Of a stretch of 64,000 nucleotides of DNA, positions 18,777 to 28,023 are shown piece by piece. The first letter of the stretch is position 1; each line of letters begins with the position of its first letter. A model generated the notes under the pieces. That model was not told where the DNA came from and did no database searches. It saw only the letters and a list, made by a program, of their open reading frames with translations. Origin of the DNA: Halogranum amylolyticum. Its GTDB lineage: Archaea > Halobacteriota > Halobacteria > Halobacteriales > Haloferacaceae. The DNA lies in NCBI RefSeq assembly GCF_900110465.1, contig NZ_FODV01000007.1, positions 62,001 through 126,000 of the forward strand, in the 5' to 3' direction. Made by a program: the position numbers and the translations under genes.

Positions 18777-18929
18777 AGGGCTCGTCCGCAGCGACTACAC
18801 TCGTCCGTCGTGGAGACGACAGCTATCTCCCGCCGGTCGACGAAGCCCGTCGCGCTTCTCGATATGTTTCGCGACGGTTCTCCGTAGACCCGATCACAGG
18901 GGAATCTGACCCCTGTCTCATCTTGGCCG

Positions 18930-20348
18930 CTATCCGAGGCTCCCCTCCATCTCGAGTTCGATGAGTCGATTGAGTTCGACCGCGTACTCGATGGGCAGTT
19001 CCTCCGTAATCGGTTCGATGAATCCGGCGACGATCATCTGTTTGGCGTCGTCGTCGTCAAGGCCACGGCTCTGGAGGTAGAAGACGTCCTCGTCGCCGAT
19101 CTTTCCGACAGTCGCCTCGTGAGCGACGTCGACGGTTGACTCGTTGATCTCCATGAACGGCATCGTGTCTGAAGTGGACTCGTTGTCGAACATGAGCGCG
19201 TCACACTCGACGGACGTCGAGGAGTTCTTCGCGCCGTTGGCGATGTGGACGAGGCCCCGGTAGTTCGTCCGACCGCCGTCCTTACTGATACTTTTGGACT
19301 CGATGGTCGACTTCGTCTCCGGGGCGTTGTGGTAGACCTTCGCACCGGTGTCGATGTTCTGTCCCTCGCCCGCGAAGGCGATAGTGATGTGAGTGTCCGT
19401 CGCACCGCGCCCCTTGAGAACGGTGGAGGGGTAGAGCATCGTCACCTTCGAGCCCATGCTGCCGGAGACCCACTCCATCGTCGCCCCCTTTTCGGCGATG
19501 GCACGCTTGGTGTTGAGGTTGTAGGTGTTCTTCGACCAGTTCTGGACAGTCGAGTATTGGACGTGTGCGTCCTCACCGACGAAGACCTCGACCGCCCCAG
19601 AATGGAGGTTGAAACTGGAGTACGTGGGTGCCGAACAGCCCTCGATGTAGTGAACTTCGCTGCCCTTCTCGGCGACGATGAGCGTGTGCTCGAACTGGCC
19701 CATCCCTTCGGAGTTCATCCGGAAGTACGCCTGAACGGGCATGTCGACCGTCACGTCTTCGGGGATGTAGACGAACGACCCACCGGACCAGATGGCGCCG
19801 TGGAGCGCGGCGAACTTGTTGTCACTCGGGGGGACGCAGTTCGTCATGAAGTACTCCTTGACGATGTCTTCGTGCTCTTGGACGGCCTTGTCCATGTCAC
19901 AGAAGAGGACGCCTTTCTCCCTCCAGCGTTCCTGCATGTTTTGATAGACGATCTCCGACTCGTACTGCGCGCCGACACCGGAGAGCGCGTTCTTCTCGGC
20001 CTCCGGGATGCCGAGTTTGTCGAACGTGTCCTTGATGTCGTCCGGCAGGTCGGTCCAGTCGTCGACGCCACCACGTGTCTCGATATCGGGGCGGATGTAG
20101 GGGATGATCTCGTTGATATCGACTTCCGAGAGATCGGGACCCCAGCCGGGCATCGGCATCGCCTGCCACTGCTTCAGTGCGCGCAAGCGGCGCTGGAGCA
20201 TCCACTCGGGTTCGTCCTTGTCCTCGGAGATCATTCTGACCGTCTCCTCGGTCAACCCTTTGTCAGTCCGAAACGCCGCCTGCTGTTTCTTCTTGAAATC
20301 GAAGCGCGCTTCGGTGTCGGTCTCTCTGAGGTCGCTATCTGTGCTCAT
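18930..20348 (-). CDS. sufB: Fe-S cluster assembly protein SufB
   Basis: This 472-residue scaffold protein normally works with SufC (ATPase) and SufD to build Fe-S clusters in the cytosol. Diagnostic stretches are NCVPPSDNKFAALHGA, the beta-helix core with VHYIEGCSAP, the C-terminal ECDALMFDNESTSDTMP and AHEATVGKI. Length and motifs are complete. The ATG at 20348 lies 31 bases from a TATA-like CATATACC. Notably neither sufC nor sufD is next to it: the downstream neighbour is a convergent lipoprotein and the upstream one a small zinc protein. In other haloarchaea the three usually cluster, so this may be an extra or relocated copy. Confidence 0.95.
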   Translation of the reverse strand: MSTDSDLRETDTEARFDFKKKQQAAFRTDKGLTEETVRMISEDKDEPEWMLQRRLRALKQWQAMPMPGWGPDLSEVDINEIIPYIRPDIETRGGVDDWTDLPDDIKDTFDKLGIPEAEKNALSGVGAQYESEIVYQNMQERWREKGVLFCDMDKAVQEHEDIVKEYFMTNCVPPSDNKFAALHGAIWSGGSFVYIPEDVTVDMPVQAYFRMNSEGMGQFEHTLIVAEKGSEVHYIEGCSAPTYSSFNLHSGAVEVFVGEDAHVQYSTVQNWSKNTYNLNTKRAIAEKGATMEWVSGSMGSKVTMLYPSTVLKGRGATDTHITIAFAGEGQNIDTGAKVYHNAPETKSTIESKSISKDGGRTNYRGLVHIANGAKNSSTSVECDALMFDNESTSDTMPFMEINESTVDVAHEATVGKIGDEDVFYLQSRGLDDDDAKQMIVAGFIEPITEELPIEYAVELNRLIELEMEGSLG

Positions 20349-20374
20349 AGTTAACATTTAACATAGCGTCTCTG

Positions 20375-20383
20375 GGTATATGA
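20375..20383 (-). promoter_or_regulatory. TATA box of sufB
   Basis: On the minus strand TCATATACC is centred about 31 bases upstream of the ATG at 20348. Confidence 0.45.
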
Positions 20384-20524
20384 GACTGCGGATTCGAGCG
20401 AGTTCTCAGGATCGGGAACGACGCTGCAGGAGTAGTGTTGGCGAGGGTTCGCCTGATTGCTCTCTGAGTAGTCGTGGATGCTGAAATAGGATTTAACACG
20501 GGTGGTCGTCGAACATCAAACGGG

Positions 20525-20532
20525 GGAGGTGA
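20525..20532 (+). promoter_or_regulatory. Strong Shine-Dalgarno site of the small zinc protein
   Basis: GGAGGTGA is fully complementary to the usual 3' end of archaeal 16S rRNA and sits 7 bases before the ATG at 20540. This fixes the start of a gene too short for routine calling. A TATA-like GGATTTAACAC lies at 20489-20499, giving a leader of roughly 20 bases, unlike the leaderless genes nearby. Confidence 0.7.
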
Positions 20533-20539
20533 CCGACCC

Positions 20540-20710
20540 ATGCTCATCAACGAACGGTGTACAGTGTGTCACCAGGACATCGAACCGGACGATGCAGTGG
20601 TCTGTGAGCTGTGTGAGACCACAGTCCACGACGGATGTACGGCGTACGAGACGGCCTTCGAGTGTCCCAAGTGCGCAGACGATCCGGTGGTCGGGGTCAT
20701 CGAACTGTGA
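20540..20710 (+). CDS. Small RING/PHD-like zinc-binding protein
   Basis: The 56-residue protein has the pattern C-x2-C, then C-x2-C, then H-x2-C, then C-x2-C (CTVCHQDI, CELCETTVHDGC, CPKCADD). That is the eight-ligand layout of treble-clef/RING or PHD-type fingers binding two zinc ions. It has no membrane segment. A perfect Shine-Dalgarno sequence supports the start. Such mini-proteins are common in haloarchaea, mostly uncharacterised, and may act in protein-protein or nucleic-acid contacts. It is divergent from sufB, with about 190 bases between the starts. Confidence 0.75.
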   Translation: MLINERCTVCHQDIEPDDAVVCELCETTVHDGCTAYETAFECPKCADDPVVGVIEL

Positions 20711-20952
20711 CCGTTGTCTCAGACCCGTCTGTGGCTCGGGAACACGTATTTTAGTGATCCGAGAGAGGAGACGTCTCGTTCGCGAGACATCCCGCACGAG
20801 CGGACGTCGTCTCTCGGTTACGGCGAGCGGACGAAGCGCGAGCGATGCCCGTAGGCCTCCATCTCCGAGAGTGAGCGACCGACCACAGGTGATGCCCGAG
20901 ACCGATCGGGTGAAGATTGAACCCGCCCGCATCCGAACGGTCGGAGTGAGAA

Positions 20953-21831
20953 ATGACATCCGAACGAGACTCTCCCGGGTCGTCCGACGAAGACGGCCCG
21001 TGTCCCGACTGTCCAGTGATAGACGCTCACGTTCACGTTTTGCCGACCGAGTTACTGAGCGCGATCAGCGAGTGGTTCACCGAGAAAACCGACTGGACGA
21101 TTCCGACGCCGTCGCCAGCGACCGTCGTCGAGCGGACAGCCCAGCGGACCGACGGGTTCGTGTTCTTTCCGTACGCCCACCGACCGGGGGTTGCAGCCTC
21201 GTTGAACGAGTTCGCCGCCGACTGGCAGTCGCGGGCGGACGCTGCCGTCGGGCTCGGGACAGTCCACGCCGCAGACGACGCTCCTGCGCAAGTCGTGAGC
21301 GATCTCTTCGAACGAGGGTTGCACGGTGTCAAGATCCACTGTCCAGTACAGGGGTTTCGCGCCGACGACGCTCGACTCGACTCAGTGTACGAGGCGCTCG
21401 TCGACCGCGACGCACCGCTCGTGATTCACGCATCCACCCACCCCTTCTATCGAGGAGAGGAGGATCTGGGAGCGGTTCCACTGCAGGACGTGCTCGAACG
21501 CTACCCGTCCCTCCGCGTCTGCGTTCCACATCTCGGACTCTTCGAGACGGAGGCATTCCTCGATCTCGCCGACGAGTACGAGCTCTATCTCGACACGGCG
21601 GTCGCGTTGGGCGATGAAACACACGACCTGATCGGGCTTCGTGACGCCGACCTGTCGGTCGATCGGCTCAGATCGCACGGCGACCGGATCATGTTCGGAA
21701 CTGACTATCCCATTCGGCCACAGTCCTACGAGGCAGCGTTCGACGGAGTTCGGGAGACGTTTCCCGACCAGTACCCGGACGTGTTGTACGGAAATGCAAG
21801 CGAGTTCTTCGGGTTCGAGAACGCGGTTTAG
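20953..21831 (+). CDS. Amidohydrolase-2 family TIM-barrel hydrolase
   Basis: The 292-residue protein begins its barrel with VIDAHVHV, the H-x-H metal pair of strand 1. It continues with GVKIHCPVQGF, VIHASTH (strand 5 histidine), CVPHLG (strand 6 histidine) and IMFGTDYPIRP, the strand 8 Asp. This is the complete amidohydrolase-2 metal site, seen in decarboxylases and lactone hydrolases of aromatic metabolism. The first 20 residues are acidic and disordered. No pathway genes surround it, so the substrate is unknown. Confidence 0.85.
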   Translation: MTSERDSPGSSDEDGPCPDCPVIDAHVHVLPTELLSAISEWFTEKTDWTIPTPSPATVVERTAQRTDGFVFFPYAHRPGVAASLNEFAADWQSRADAAVGLGTVHAADDAPAQVVSDLFERGLHGVKIHCPVQGFRADDARLDSVYEALVDRDAPLVIHASTHPFYRGEEDLGAVPLQDVLERYPSLRVCVPHLGLFETEAFLDLADEYELYLDTAVALGDETHDLIGLRDADLSVDRLRSHGDRIMFGTDYPIRPQSYEAAFDGVRETFPDQYPDVLYGNASEFFGFENAV

Positions 21832-21926
21832 AGCTTTCGGGGTCGAGTACCCTCGAAAGCTGTCTCGGGCGACACTCTGGGGACTCAAAACGTGACTGCG
21901 AGACGCTCCCCGGTGGGAGTGGCTAG

Positions 21927-22547
21927 TCAGCCCAGACGACTCAGTTCGCCTCGACGTTCCTGTTGCATGATACTACCGGCGAAGAACCGGAGTTTCTCGA
22001 CGAGTTGTGCTTCCGTGTCGTACGTCTCGACCCGTAGATCCCACCGAACCCGTGCCGACCGAATCATCGCACTCGTCACGTCGTTCTCGTGGACGAAGAG
22101 CAACCGGTCTCCGTGTGTTTCGGAGAGTGCCTCGAGGATGCTTCCAGCCTCCTCTCCGACGCCGAAGTTGTGGCCGAGAAACGGGAGCACAAACGCAGTC
22201 GCGTTACTGCATCTCGTGTACTCGATACTCTGGGTCGCCGCATCCACGTCGGAAGTATCTACGTCCACGTCGAGAGCCAGAAACGCGTTCACCCCCGGTG
22301 TTACCCGGAGTTCCCCTTGCACTCGCCGCAAGAGTGCTTGCGCCTCGTCGATCTCGTTTTTGTTCCGGAAGAGACGACGCAACGGTCCCGGGAGATCATC
22401 CAAGTCGAACTCCTGGCGCTCCTCTTCGCTGAGTACGTAGTTGAGGTTGAACGATTTGTACGGCCCCATCAAGTAAAAGAGGAACCGATCGTACTTCACG
22501 TCGCCCAACCGTTCGACGACGAGATCGCGCGTGATGTCCACAGTCAT
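21927..22547 (-). CDS. Conserved haloarchaeal protein, unknown function
   Basis: The 206-residue product is soluble with mixed alpha/beta character. It starts with a basic-acidic helix, then YDRFLFYLMGPYKSFNLNY, a segment with a possible nucleotide-hydrolase or glycosidase-like loop (LMGPYKS). The end is helical (EAQLVEKLRFFAGSIMQQERR). I recall similar haloarchaeal proteins without function. The ATG at 22547 is 27 bases from a strong TATA box, fixing the start as leaderless. It is divergent from an HTH regulator, which may control it. Confidence 0.75.
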   Translation of the reverse strand: MTVDITRDLVVERLGDVKYDRFLFYLMGPYKSFNLNYVLSEEERQEFDLDDLPGPLRRLFRNKNEIDEAQALLRRVQGELRVTPGVNAFLALDVDVDTSDVDAATQSIEYTRCSNATAFVLPFLGHNFGVGEEAGSILEALSETHGDRLLFVHENDVTSAMIRSARVRWDLRVETYDTEAQLVEKLRFFAGSIMQQERRGELSRLG

Positions 22548-22568
22548 ACGCAGCCTTGCTCGTCGCCA

Positions 22569-22579
22569 ATATTTAAAAG
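22569..22579 (-). promoter_or_regulatory. TATA box of the gene starting at 22547
   Basis: TTTTAAATATT on the minus strand is centred 27 bases before the ATG. It lies in the shared 98-base region between two divergent genes. Confidence 0.6.
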
Positions 22580-22645
22580 ACGGTGTTTTTGGGAATTGTT
22601 GGCTCGAGAAGTCCTAAGAGTTGTGCACCCGTAGTCACGAGTACG

Positions 22646-23059
22646 ATGGCGACGAACCACGGACGAGGGATCGACGATAGAGCCCCGGACGACCCGGCGG
22701 ACCTCCTCCCAGAAGAGAGCGTACTGACTCTCGACGAGTACCTCGCAATGCACGCAGCCGTCGGTAACCGAACGCGCTACGAGATCCTCTACCGACTCAT
22801 CCACGGCGGGGCCATGAGTCCGAAGGAACTCGAAACTGCACTCGATATCGACGACAGCACTCTCCACTACCACCTCAACAAACTCGTCGACGTCGGTCTC
22901 GTCGAGAAACGACAACGAACCGAGCGCGGGCAAGATGGACTGTACACGTACTACCGAGCGACCGTGTTCGGTGAGGTGACGCTCACCGAAGGCGTCGACG
23001 AACTGATTCGGGGCGAGCAGGAGTTCGACGGACTGTACGACAGTTCGAGCGACGTTTGA
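22646..23059 (+). CDS. Winged-helix transcriptional regulator (ArsR/helix_turn_helix type)
   Basis: This 137-residue protein has a central winged helix: AAVGNRTRYEILYRLIHGGAMS, then the recognition segment SPKELETALDIDDSTLHYHLNKLVDVGLVEKRQ, then a wing (GLYTYYRATVFGE). The N-terminal 30 residues are acidic and disordered. No ligand domain or metal-binding cysteine set is visible, so it probably senses through dimerisation or a partner. It is transcribed divergently from the unknown gene at 21927-22547, its most likely target along with itself. Confidence 0.88.
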   Translation: MATNHGRGIDDRAPDDPADLLPEESVLTLDEYLAMHAAVGNRTRYEILYRLIHGGAMSPKELETALDIDDSTLHYHLNKLVDVGLVEKRQRTERGQDGLYTYYRATVFGEVTLTEGVDELIRGEQEFDGLYDSSSDV

Positions 23060-23315
23060 GTAGTCTCTCAGAGAGGGACATTCGTTCTCTCGTACCGCTC
23101 CCAGAAGTGACCCCGAAGCACTCGTTTGTGAACCGCCTCGCCGAGCGTTTCCTTCGTCCGGGTCCGTCGTTTCGGTGCCGTCGCTGGTCCGTCTCCTCGC
23201 CTTTGCGGTGAGATCCGAATCTTCGTTCCAGTCGATGTCTTCGGGAGTCACAGCCAACCCCACCAGACGCGGAGAAAAGAGAGTATTCTTGAACCGAGGT
23301 CACCTTGGGACGACC

Positions 23316-24239
23316 ATGACCGAACCGACCTACGTCGTTGGTCACCAGCAACCCGACACGGATACGATCTGCTCTGCGCTAGCGTACGCTCGGTTGAAAC
23401 AGGAGCAAGGAACGGCTGCAGTCGCCGCCCGCGCAGGCGACGTCAACCCGGAGACGGAGTTCGTCTTAGACCGGTGGGACGTCGACGCACCCGAACTGCT
23501 CGAGGATGCAGCAGGAGAGCAGTTGATCCTCGTCGATCACAACGAGTACAGCCAGACGGTGACCGGTGCCCGAGATGCGGAGGTCGTCGAGATCGTCGAT
23601 CACCACCGCATCGGTGACGTCGAAACCAGCAGCCCAATTCTGTTCCGAAACGAACCGGTCGGGTCGACGGCGACCATCCTCACGCAGTTGTTCGACGACG
23701 CCGACGAGACGATCACCACGCAGACGGCGGGCCTCTTGCTCAGTGGGTTGCTCAGCGACACCGTCGTGCTTCGGTCCCCTACGACGACCGAGCGAGACCG
23801 GACCGTCGCCGCGCGACTCGCCGAGATCGCCGACGTCGACTACGAATCGTACGGAAAGGAGCTCCTGATGCACAAGAGCAAGATCGGCGAGAAGAGCCCA
23901 CGGGAGATGGTTCTCAGTGACTTCAAAGAGTTCCAGTTCGACTCCCGGAAGGTCGGGATCGGGCAGATCGAGACGGTCGAACCCTCGGTCGTGTTGGACC
24001 AACGAGACGCCGTCCTCGAAGCGATGGAAGAGATCGCCACGGAACGCGACTACGCGGTGTTTCTGTTGCTCGTGACCGACCTCCTCGAGGAGGACTCGAC
24101 GGCGCTCGTCGCCGGTCCGGAGATCGCTACCGTCGAGGACGGGTTGGACACGATGTTCTCGGACCGAGAAGCGTTCCTGCCGGGAGTAATGTCTCGAAAG
24201 AAGCAGGTCGTCCCGCCGCTGGAAGACGCGTTCTACTGA
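23316..24239 (+). CDS. ppaC: Manganese-dependent (family II) inorganic pyrophosphatase
   Basis: The enzyme hydrolyses pyrophosphate to phosphate, pulling biosynthetic reactions forward. The 307-residue DHH-family protein has GHQQPDTDT near residues 9-17, the DHH motif at 95-97 (VDHHRIGD) and the DHHA2-domain signature SRKKQVVP from 293, which is diagnostic for family II pyrophosphatases over other DHH phosphoesterases. The ATG at 23316 is about 30 bases from a TATA-like GAGTATTCT. It appears monocistronic. Confidence 0.93.
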   Translation: MTEPTYVVGHQQPDTDTICSALAYARLKQEQGTAAVAARAGDVNPETEFVLDRWDVDAPELLEDAAGEQLILVDHNEYSQTVTGARDAEVVEIVDHHRIGDVETSSPILFRNEPVGSTATILTQLFDDADETITTQTAGLLLSGLLSDTVVLRSPTTTERDRTVAARLAEIADVDYESYGKELLMHKSKIGEKSPREMVLSDFKEFQFDSRKVGIGQIETVEPSVVLDQRDAVLEAMEEIATERDYAVFLLLVTDLLEEDSTALVAGPEIATVEDGLDTMFSDREAFLPGVMSRKKQVVPPLEDAFY

Positions 24240-24440
24240 TATCAGTGCGGGTCGATCGAATCGCACAGAGGACAAGAGCGTAGCGTTTCTGTAGTCGGGC
24301 GAGTCGTGGCAGTCGTGCCGACCGACCCCGTCGAGAGTTCGATCGGGCTCCCCGCCCACGGAGAGGGGTTAGGGAACGGGTGAGCGTCAGGGACGCTCTC
24401 GAGGCGCTCGTCCGCCGGAGTTCCTGTTCCACCGGGTCCC

Positions 24441-24450
24441 AAATACTAAT
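24441..24450 (+). promoter_or_regulatory. TATA box of the Bat-type regulator
   Basis: AAATACTAAT is centred about 31 bases before the ATG at 24477, so the transcript is essentially leaderless. Confidence 0.5.
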
Positions 24451-24476
24451 ACCTGAGTGCTATCTCTTGGCAAGTA

Positions 24477-26573
24477 ATGGGCGACCAAAACGGGACGGAC
24501 GCCTCCTCCGATGGCAGTACGGACGCAGACGTTTTTGCACGAATCAGCGATGCTGTCTTCGCCCTCGACCGAGAGTGGAAGATCACGTTCCTCAACGAGC
24601 GGGCAGAACGGCTATTTCAGCGTGACGGCGACGACCTCCGTGGAGCGCTCGCTTGGGACGTGTTCCCAGGTGCAGTGTCGGTCTTACGCGAGAACTGCGA
24701 CCGTGCGCTGGAGACTCAGAGGTCGGTGGAGTTCGACTTCCATCACCAACCGAGTGACGCCTGGTTAGCGGTGCACGTCTACCCCTCCGAGTCTGGCGTG
24801 ACAGTACAGGTAAGAGACGTTACCGACCGCGTTCAGCGGGAGAGCGTGCTCCGAGAGCGCGAGCACGCACTCCACCGTGCCTACAAAGTCATCGCGGACA
24901 ACTCGTTGTCGCTCTCCGAGCAGATCGACTCGCTTCTGAGTATCGTGAGAGAGGAGGTCGGAACCGAGTACGCAACCCTCTCGCGGATCGACGGCGACGA
25001 GTACCACTTCGAGTTCGTCGATGCCCCGGCAGAGGCAGACCTCCGTGCTGGAGACACGGCCCCGTTAGCGGTGACGAACTGCGAGCGAGTCGTCGAGACG
25101 AACCAGACACTCGTCCTCAACGACGTCGAGGCCGACGCCCCCGAACTAGCCGATCGGGCAGGCAACGCCGAGTGGGGCATCTCGTGTTATCTGGGGTCCC
25201 CTGTCGTGGTCGAGGGGGAGTCCTACGGGACGTTCTGTTTCTACAGTCTGGACTCTCGGGACGAGTCGTTCACCGACTGGGAAGTGACGTTCGTCGAACT
25301 CTTCAGCAAGTGGGTGAGCACGAAGCTCGAACAACAGCGGTACGTCGACCAGTTGGCGATATCGAACGAGCTGTACGAAGTAACCCGTACGATCACCAGT
25401 AGCGTCATCGAACAGACGAACCGCGAGGATATCGAGGCGGCGACGTGCACTCGTCTCGCAGAGGCGTCCGCTTACGCGTGTGCATGGTTCGGGACGATCG
25501 ACCAGCGACATCACCAAGTGGTCCCCCGTGTAAAGACTGGCTTCGACGACCCGTTCGACGAGTCGGGAGCCACGTACGATACCACCGAAGACCAGAACTC
25601 GCCGATCGCAGAGGCGATTCGGACGGAGTCGGTACAGATCGTCCGAAACCTCCGAGAGAGTCCCGAATACGGGGTCTGGCACGAACGAGCGACGGAAAAC
25701 GGGTTCGACTCGTGGGCCGTCGTTCCGATCGGTCACGAGGGGGTCCTCTACGGAGTTCTGAACATCTACTCCCACCGCCCCGACGCGTTCACGAACCAGG
25801 AGCGGACGATGATCCGCAAGCTCGGAGAACTCGTCGGTCACGCTATCACGGCCGTCCAACGCAAGCGTACGCTGATGAGCGAAACTGTCGTCGAGATAGA
25901 GTTCGGAATCCAGAACGTCTTCGACTGGAAAGAGACGTCGGACGTCGAATCGCGTCCGATCACGTTCGAGCGAACGATTCCAGTCGGCGACGAGAAGTAC
26001 CTCGTCTATGGGGGAGCGGACGAACGCGGGATCGCAAAACTGCGGACGGCTGTCGAGGATATCGCGACCTGGGATTCACTGACAGTGATCAGCGAACGTG
26101 GCAGCGAAAAACGGTTCGAACTACAACTGACGAAGCCGCCGGTCATCTCGGCCGTCGCTGCGCGCGGCGGTCGGGTCAAATCCGCTCGGATCGAAGACGG
26201 TGACTACCGACTGATCGTTCAGCTACCCGACGGCGCGGACGTACGGGCACTGGTGGACGTCGTTCGAGAGTCGTATCCGGACACGAAGGTACTCGCTCAG
26301 CGACAGACGTCGAGCGAACAGAGCTCGGAAGACCGTCTCTACCCGAACGTCCTCGACGAACTCACCGAGCGCCAGCGGGCGGCGGTCGAATCGGCAGTTT
26401 ACTCGGGGTACTTCGACTGGCCGCGGAACACTACCGGGGAGGAGATCGCAGCGTCGTGGAACGTTTCGGCGTCGACGTTCCACCAGCATCTCCGTGCTGG
26501 CGAACAGAAGATTCTGACCGCCCTATTTCCCCCCAACGAGGAATCCGAGAGCACATCGGACGCCGAGCGATGA
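24477..26573 (+). CDS. PAS-GAF-GAF-HTH_10 (bacterioopsin activator-like) regulator
   Basis: This 698-residue one-component regulator has an N-terminal PAS domain (about 15-120; DAVFALDREWKITFLNERAE), a first GAF domain (about 150-280; GTEYATLSRIDGDEYHF), a second GAF (about 305-460; CAWFGTIDQRHHQVV), a Bat-type middle domain (470-620) and a C-terminal HTH_10 (about 632-690; LTERQRAAVESAVYSGYFDWPR). This is the layout of haloarchaeal Bat proteins that answer to light, oxygen or redox. The GAF domains may bind haem, nucleotide or another cofactor, which the sequence does not settle. Its targets are not evident; a chaperonin and a membrane protein lie downstream. Confidence 0.9.
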   Translation: MGDQNGTDASSDGSTDADVFARISDAVFALDREWKITFLNERAERLFQRDGDDLRGALAWDVFPGAVSVLRENCDRALETQRSVEFDFHHQPSDAWLAVHVYPSESGVTVQVRDVTDRVQRESVLREREHALHRAYKVIADNSLSLSEQIDSLLSIVREEVGTEYATLSRIDGDEYHFEFVDAPAEADLRAGDTAPLAVTNCERVVETNQTLVLNDVEADAPELADRAGNAEWGISCYLGSPVVVEGESYGTFCFYSLDSRDESFTDWEVTFVELFSKWVSTKLEQQRYVDQLAISNELYEVTRTITSSVIEQTNREDIEAATCTRLAEASAYACAWFGTIDQRHHQVVPRVKTGFDDPFDESGATYDTTEDQNSPIAEAIRTESVQIVRNLRESPEYGVWHERATENGFDSWAVVPIGHEGVLYGVLNIYSHRPDAFTNQERTMIRKLGELVGHAITAVQRKRTLMSETVVEIEFGIQNVFDWKETSDVESRPITFERTIPVGDEKYLVYGGADERGIAKLRTAVEDIATWDSLTVISERGSEKRFELQLTKPPVISAVAARGGRVKSARIEDGDYRLIVQLPDGADVRALVDVVRESYPDTKVLAQRQTSSEQSSEDRLYPNVLDELTERQRAAVESAVYSGYFDWPRNTTGEEIAASWNVSASTFHQHLRAGEQKILTALFPPNEESESTSDAER

Positions 26574-26724
26574 CTCTCCGACGAGACAGGTCGTCTCCGG
26601 TGCTGCTGGGCGACGAGAGGGGCGACGACTGCTACACCGTACCCGAAACCGAGACAGTTACCGTCCAACTCTCCGGGAGTTGCCGACCAGTCCGTAACCG
26701 CCCATAGTACGCGTGGCCCCGTTG

Positions 26725-27651
26725 TTACGTCGTGGACGAGTTTGCTGCCTCACCTGCGACGATCGCCGTCGCATGCGACAGCGCCTGTTGGGCTTGGTCC
26801 TTCGTAGCGGCCTTGTAGCCGTACACTGCTCGGTCGTGGACGTCGGTGAGCTGCTCGAGACGGCGAGTCGTCGCCTCGTCGATAGCTGGTTTCGACGCAC
26901 ACCGGTCGTAGAACAGCTGCGGCGACTCCGCCGAATCGACATCGTAGCGTGTCTGCAACACCTCACACGTGATAGTATAGGCGTCGTCGACGGCTGTCTC
27001 GTAGGCTCCGTCGGCGAGTGCAGTCCGGGCGTCGTCCAGCGGCTGTTCGTCAGAGCGAGCTGGCGTGGGGTCGTCGACCTGCGACGCCGTCGCCCCGACT
27101 GCATCGGTCTCGTCGGAGACTGGTTCGTTATCGGCGGTAGAGCCGGTTGCGTCGGTCTGTGTTGGCTCGCCGATGGTGTCGACGTCATCGGGACCCCGTA
27201 CTGACTCGTCGTCACTGTCGTCCGTCTCGGACCACGAGAACACGTTTCCGGACGTCCGTTCGAAACCGGCGGTCTCACCGCGGGTCTCGGTGTCGGTCCG
27301 GGACGTCGGTGAGTGCTCGGTGTCTCTCGATGACGCGGCTGTACGCTCTCCGGCGGTGTGAACGGCTCCGTCGGCGGCGTCGGCGTCGGCCTCGTCGTCC
27401 GCACCGCTACCACCACCGAACATCCAGATACCCCACACTGCAAAGAGAACCAGTGAGAAGAGGATCAACCCCGCGCCGATCAGGAGACGCTCCTGCCCGT
27501 CGGGGACGGTCTGGAGTGGGAGGTCGCCGGACTGGAGTATTCGGTGGTTCGCCGAAGCGACAGTTTCGGTCGGTGTCAGAAGCCGCTTCGACAGCATTGG
27601 TACGGGGGCGAAGAGGAGGTCGGTGAAGAGCGTGGGGAGACGAACGTACAT
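26725..27651 (-). CDS. Membrane protein with acidic linker and DUF4129-like C-terminal domain
   Basis: The 308-residue product has one strong helix at about 55-78 (LLIGAGLILFSLVLFAVWGIW), a long acidic, Thr/Ser-rich linker (80-210) and a helical C-terminal domain (215-300) with ALADGAYETAVDDAYTITC and a conserved YGYKAA. The latter resembles the DUF4129-type cytoplasmic domain found in membrane proteins near transglutaminases, though no such gene is adjacent. The ATG at 27651 is fixed by a strong TATA box 30 bases upstream. Function is unknown. The linker composition is extreme even for haloarchaea. Confidence 0.7.
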   Translation of the reverse strand: MYVRLPTLFTDLLFAPVPMLSKRLLTPTETVASANHRILQSGDLPLQTVPDGQERLLIGAGLILFSLVLFAVWGIWMFGGGSGADDEADADAADGAVHTAGERTAASSRDTEHSPTSRTDTETRGETAGFERTSGNVFSWSETDDSDDESVRGPDDVDTIGEPTQTDATGSTADNEPVSDETDAVGATASQVDDPTPARSDEQPLDDARTALADGAYETAVDDAYTITCEVLQTRYDVDSAESPQLFYDRCASKPAIDEATTRRLEQLTDVHDRAVYGYKAATKDQAQQALSHATAIVAGEAANSSTT

Positions 27652-28023
27652 ACAGTCCGTGTGACGGTCGAGGTGCTTTATTATAACGCGCGTAAACGAC
27701 AATCGCGTCGCTGTGAACGCGAAAGTCGAGGCGAATCTTGGAGCGTCCGGACGCAGATGGAGACGCTCTCGACACCTTCTGTGAGAGGGGCCGATCCGCG
27801 ACTCGGGTTGGGAACCCACGCATGAACTCGCTGTTACTGAAACCCTCTCTCCCGAATTCGTCCCGGACGTCGACAGCGAGTTCGGCACACTCGTCGAGCT
27901 CTAGTGAGCGAGATGTCGACACCGATAACGAGGGGCTCGAGTCGACGTCTCAGCCTCGTCTCTGCCAGACCTGTCATCTGGCACAATAGTTTATGCACTC
28001 CGAGAACACTGGTTCGTGTTGTC
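27652..28023. promoter_or_regulatory. Divergent promoter region of membrane protein and chaperonin
   Basis: The 372-base gap has no supported gene. On the minus strand GTTATAATAAAG (27677-27688 region) is a near-ideal TATA box about 30 bases before the ATG at 27651. On the plus strand AGTTTATGC at 27988-27996 is centred about 32 bases before the ATG at 28024. The two promoters are 300 bases apart, leaving ample room for regulator binding. Confidence 0.55.

Noticed and set aside
19245..20354. A 369-codon plus-strand frame
   Set aside because: It is the antisense shadow of sufB, which has unmistakable family motifs on the minus strand.
22569..22579. TATA box considered as bidirectional promoter for the HTH gene at 22646
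   Set aside because: It is about 70 bases from that start, too far for a leaderless gene. The HTH promoter is not evident.
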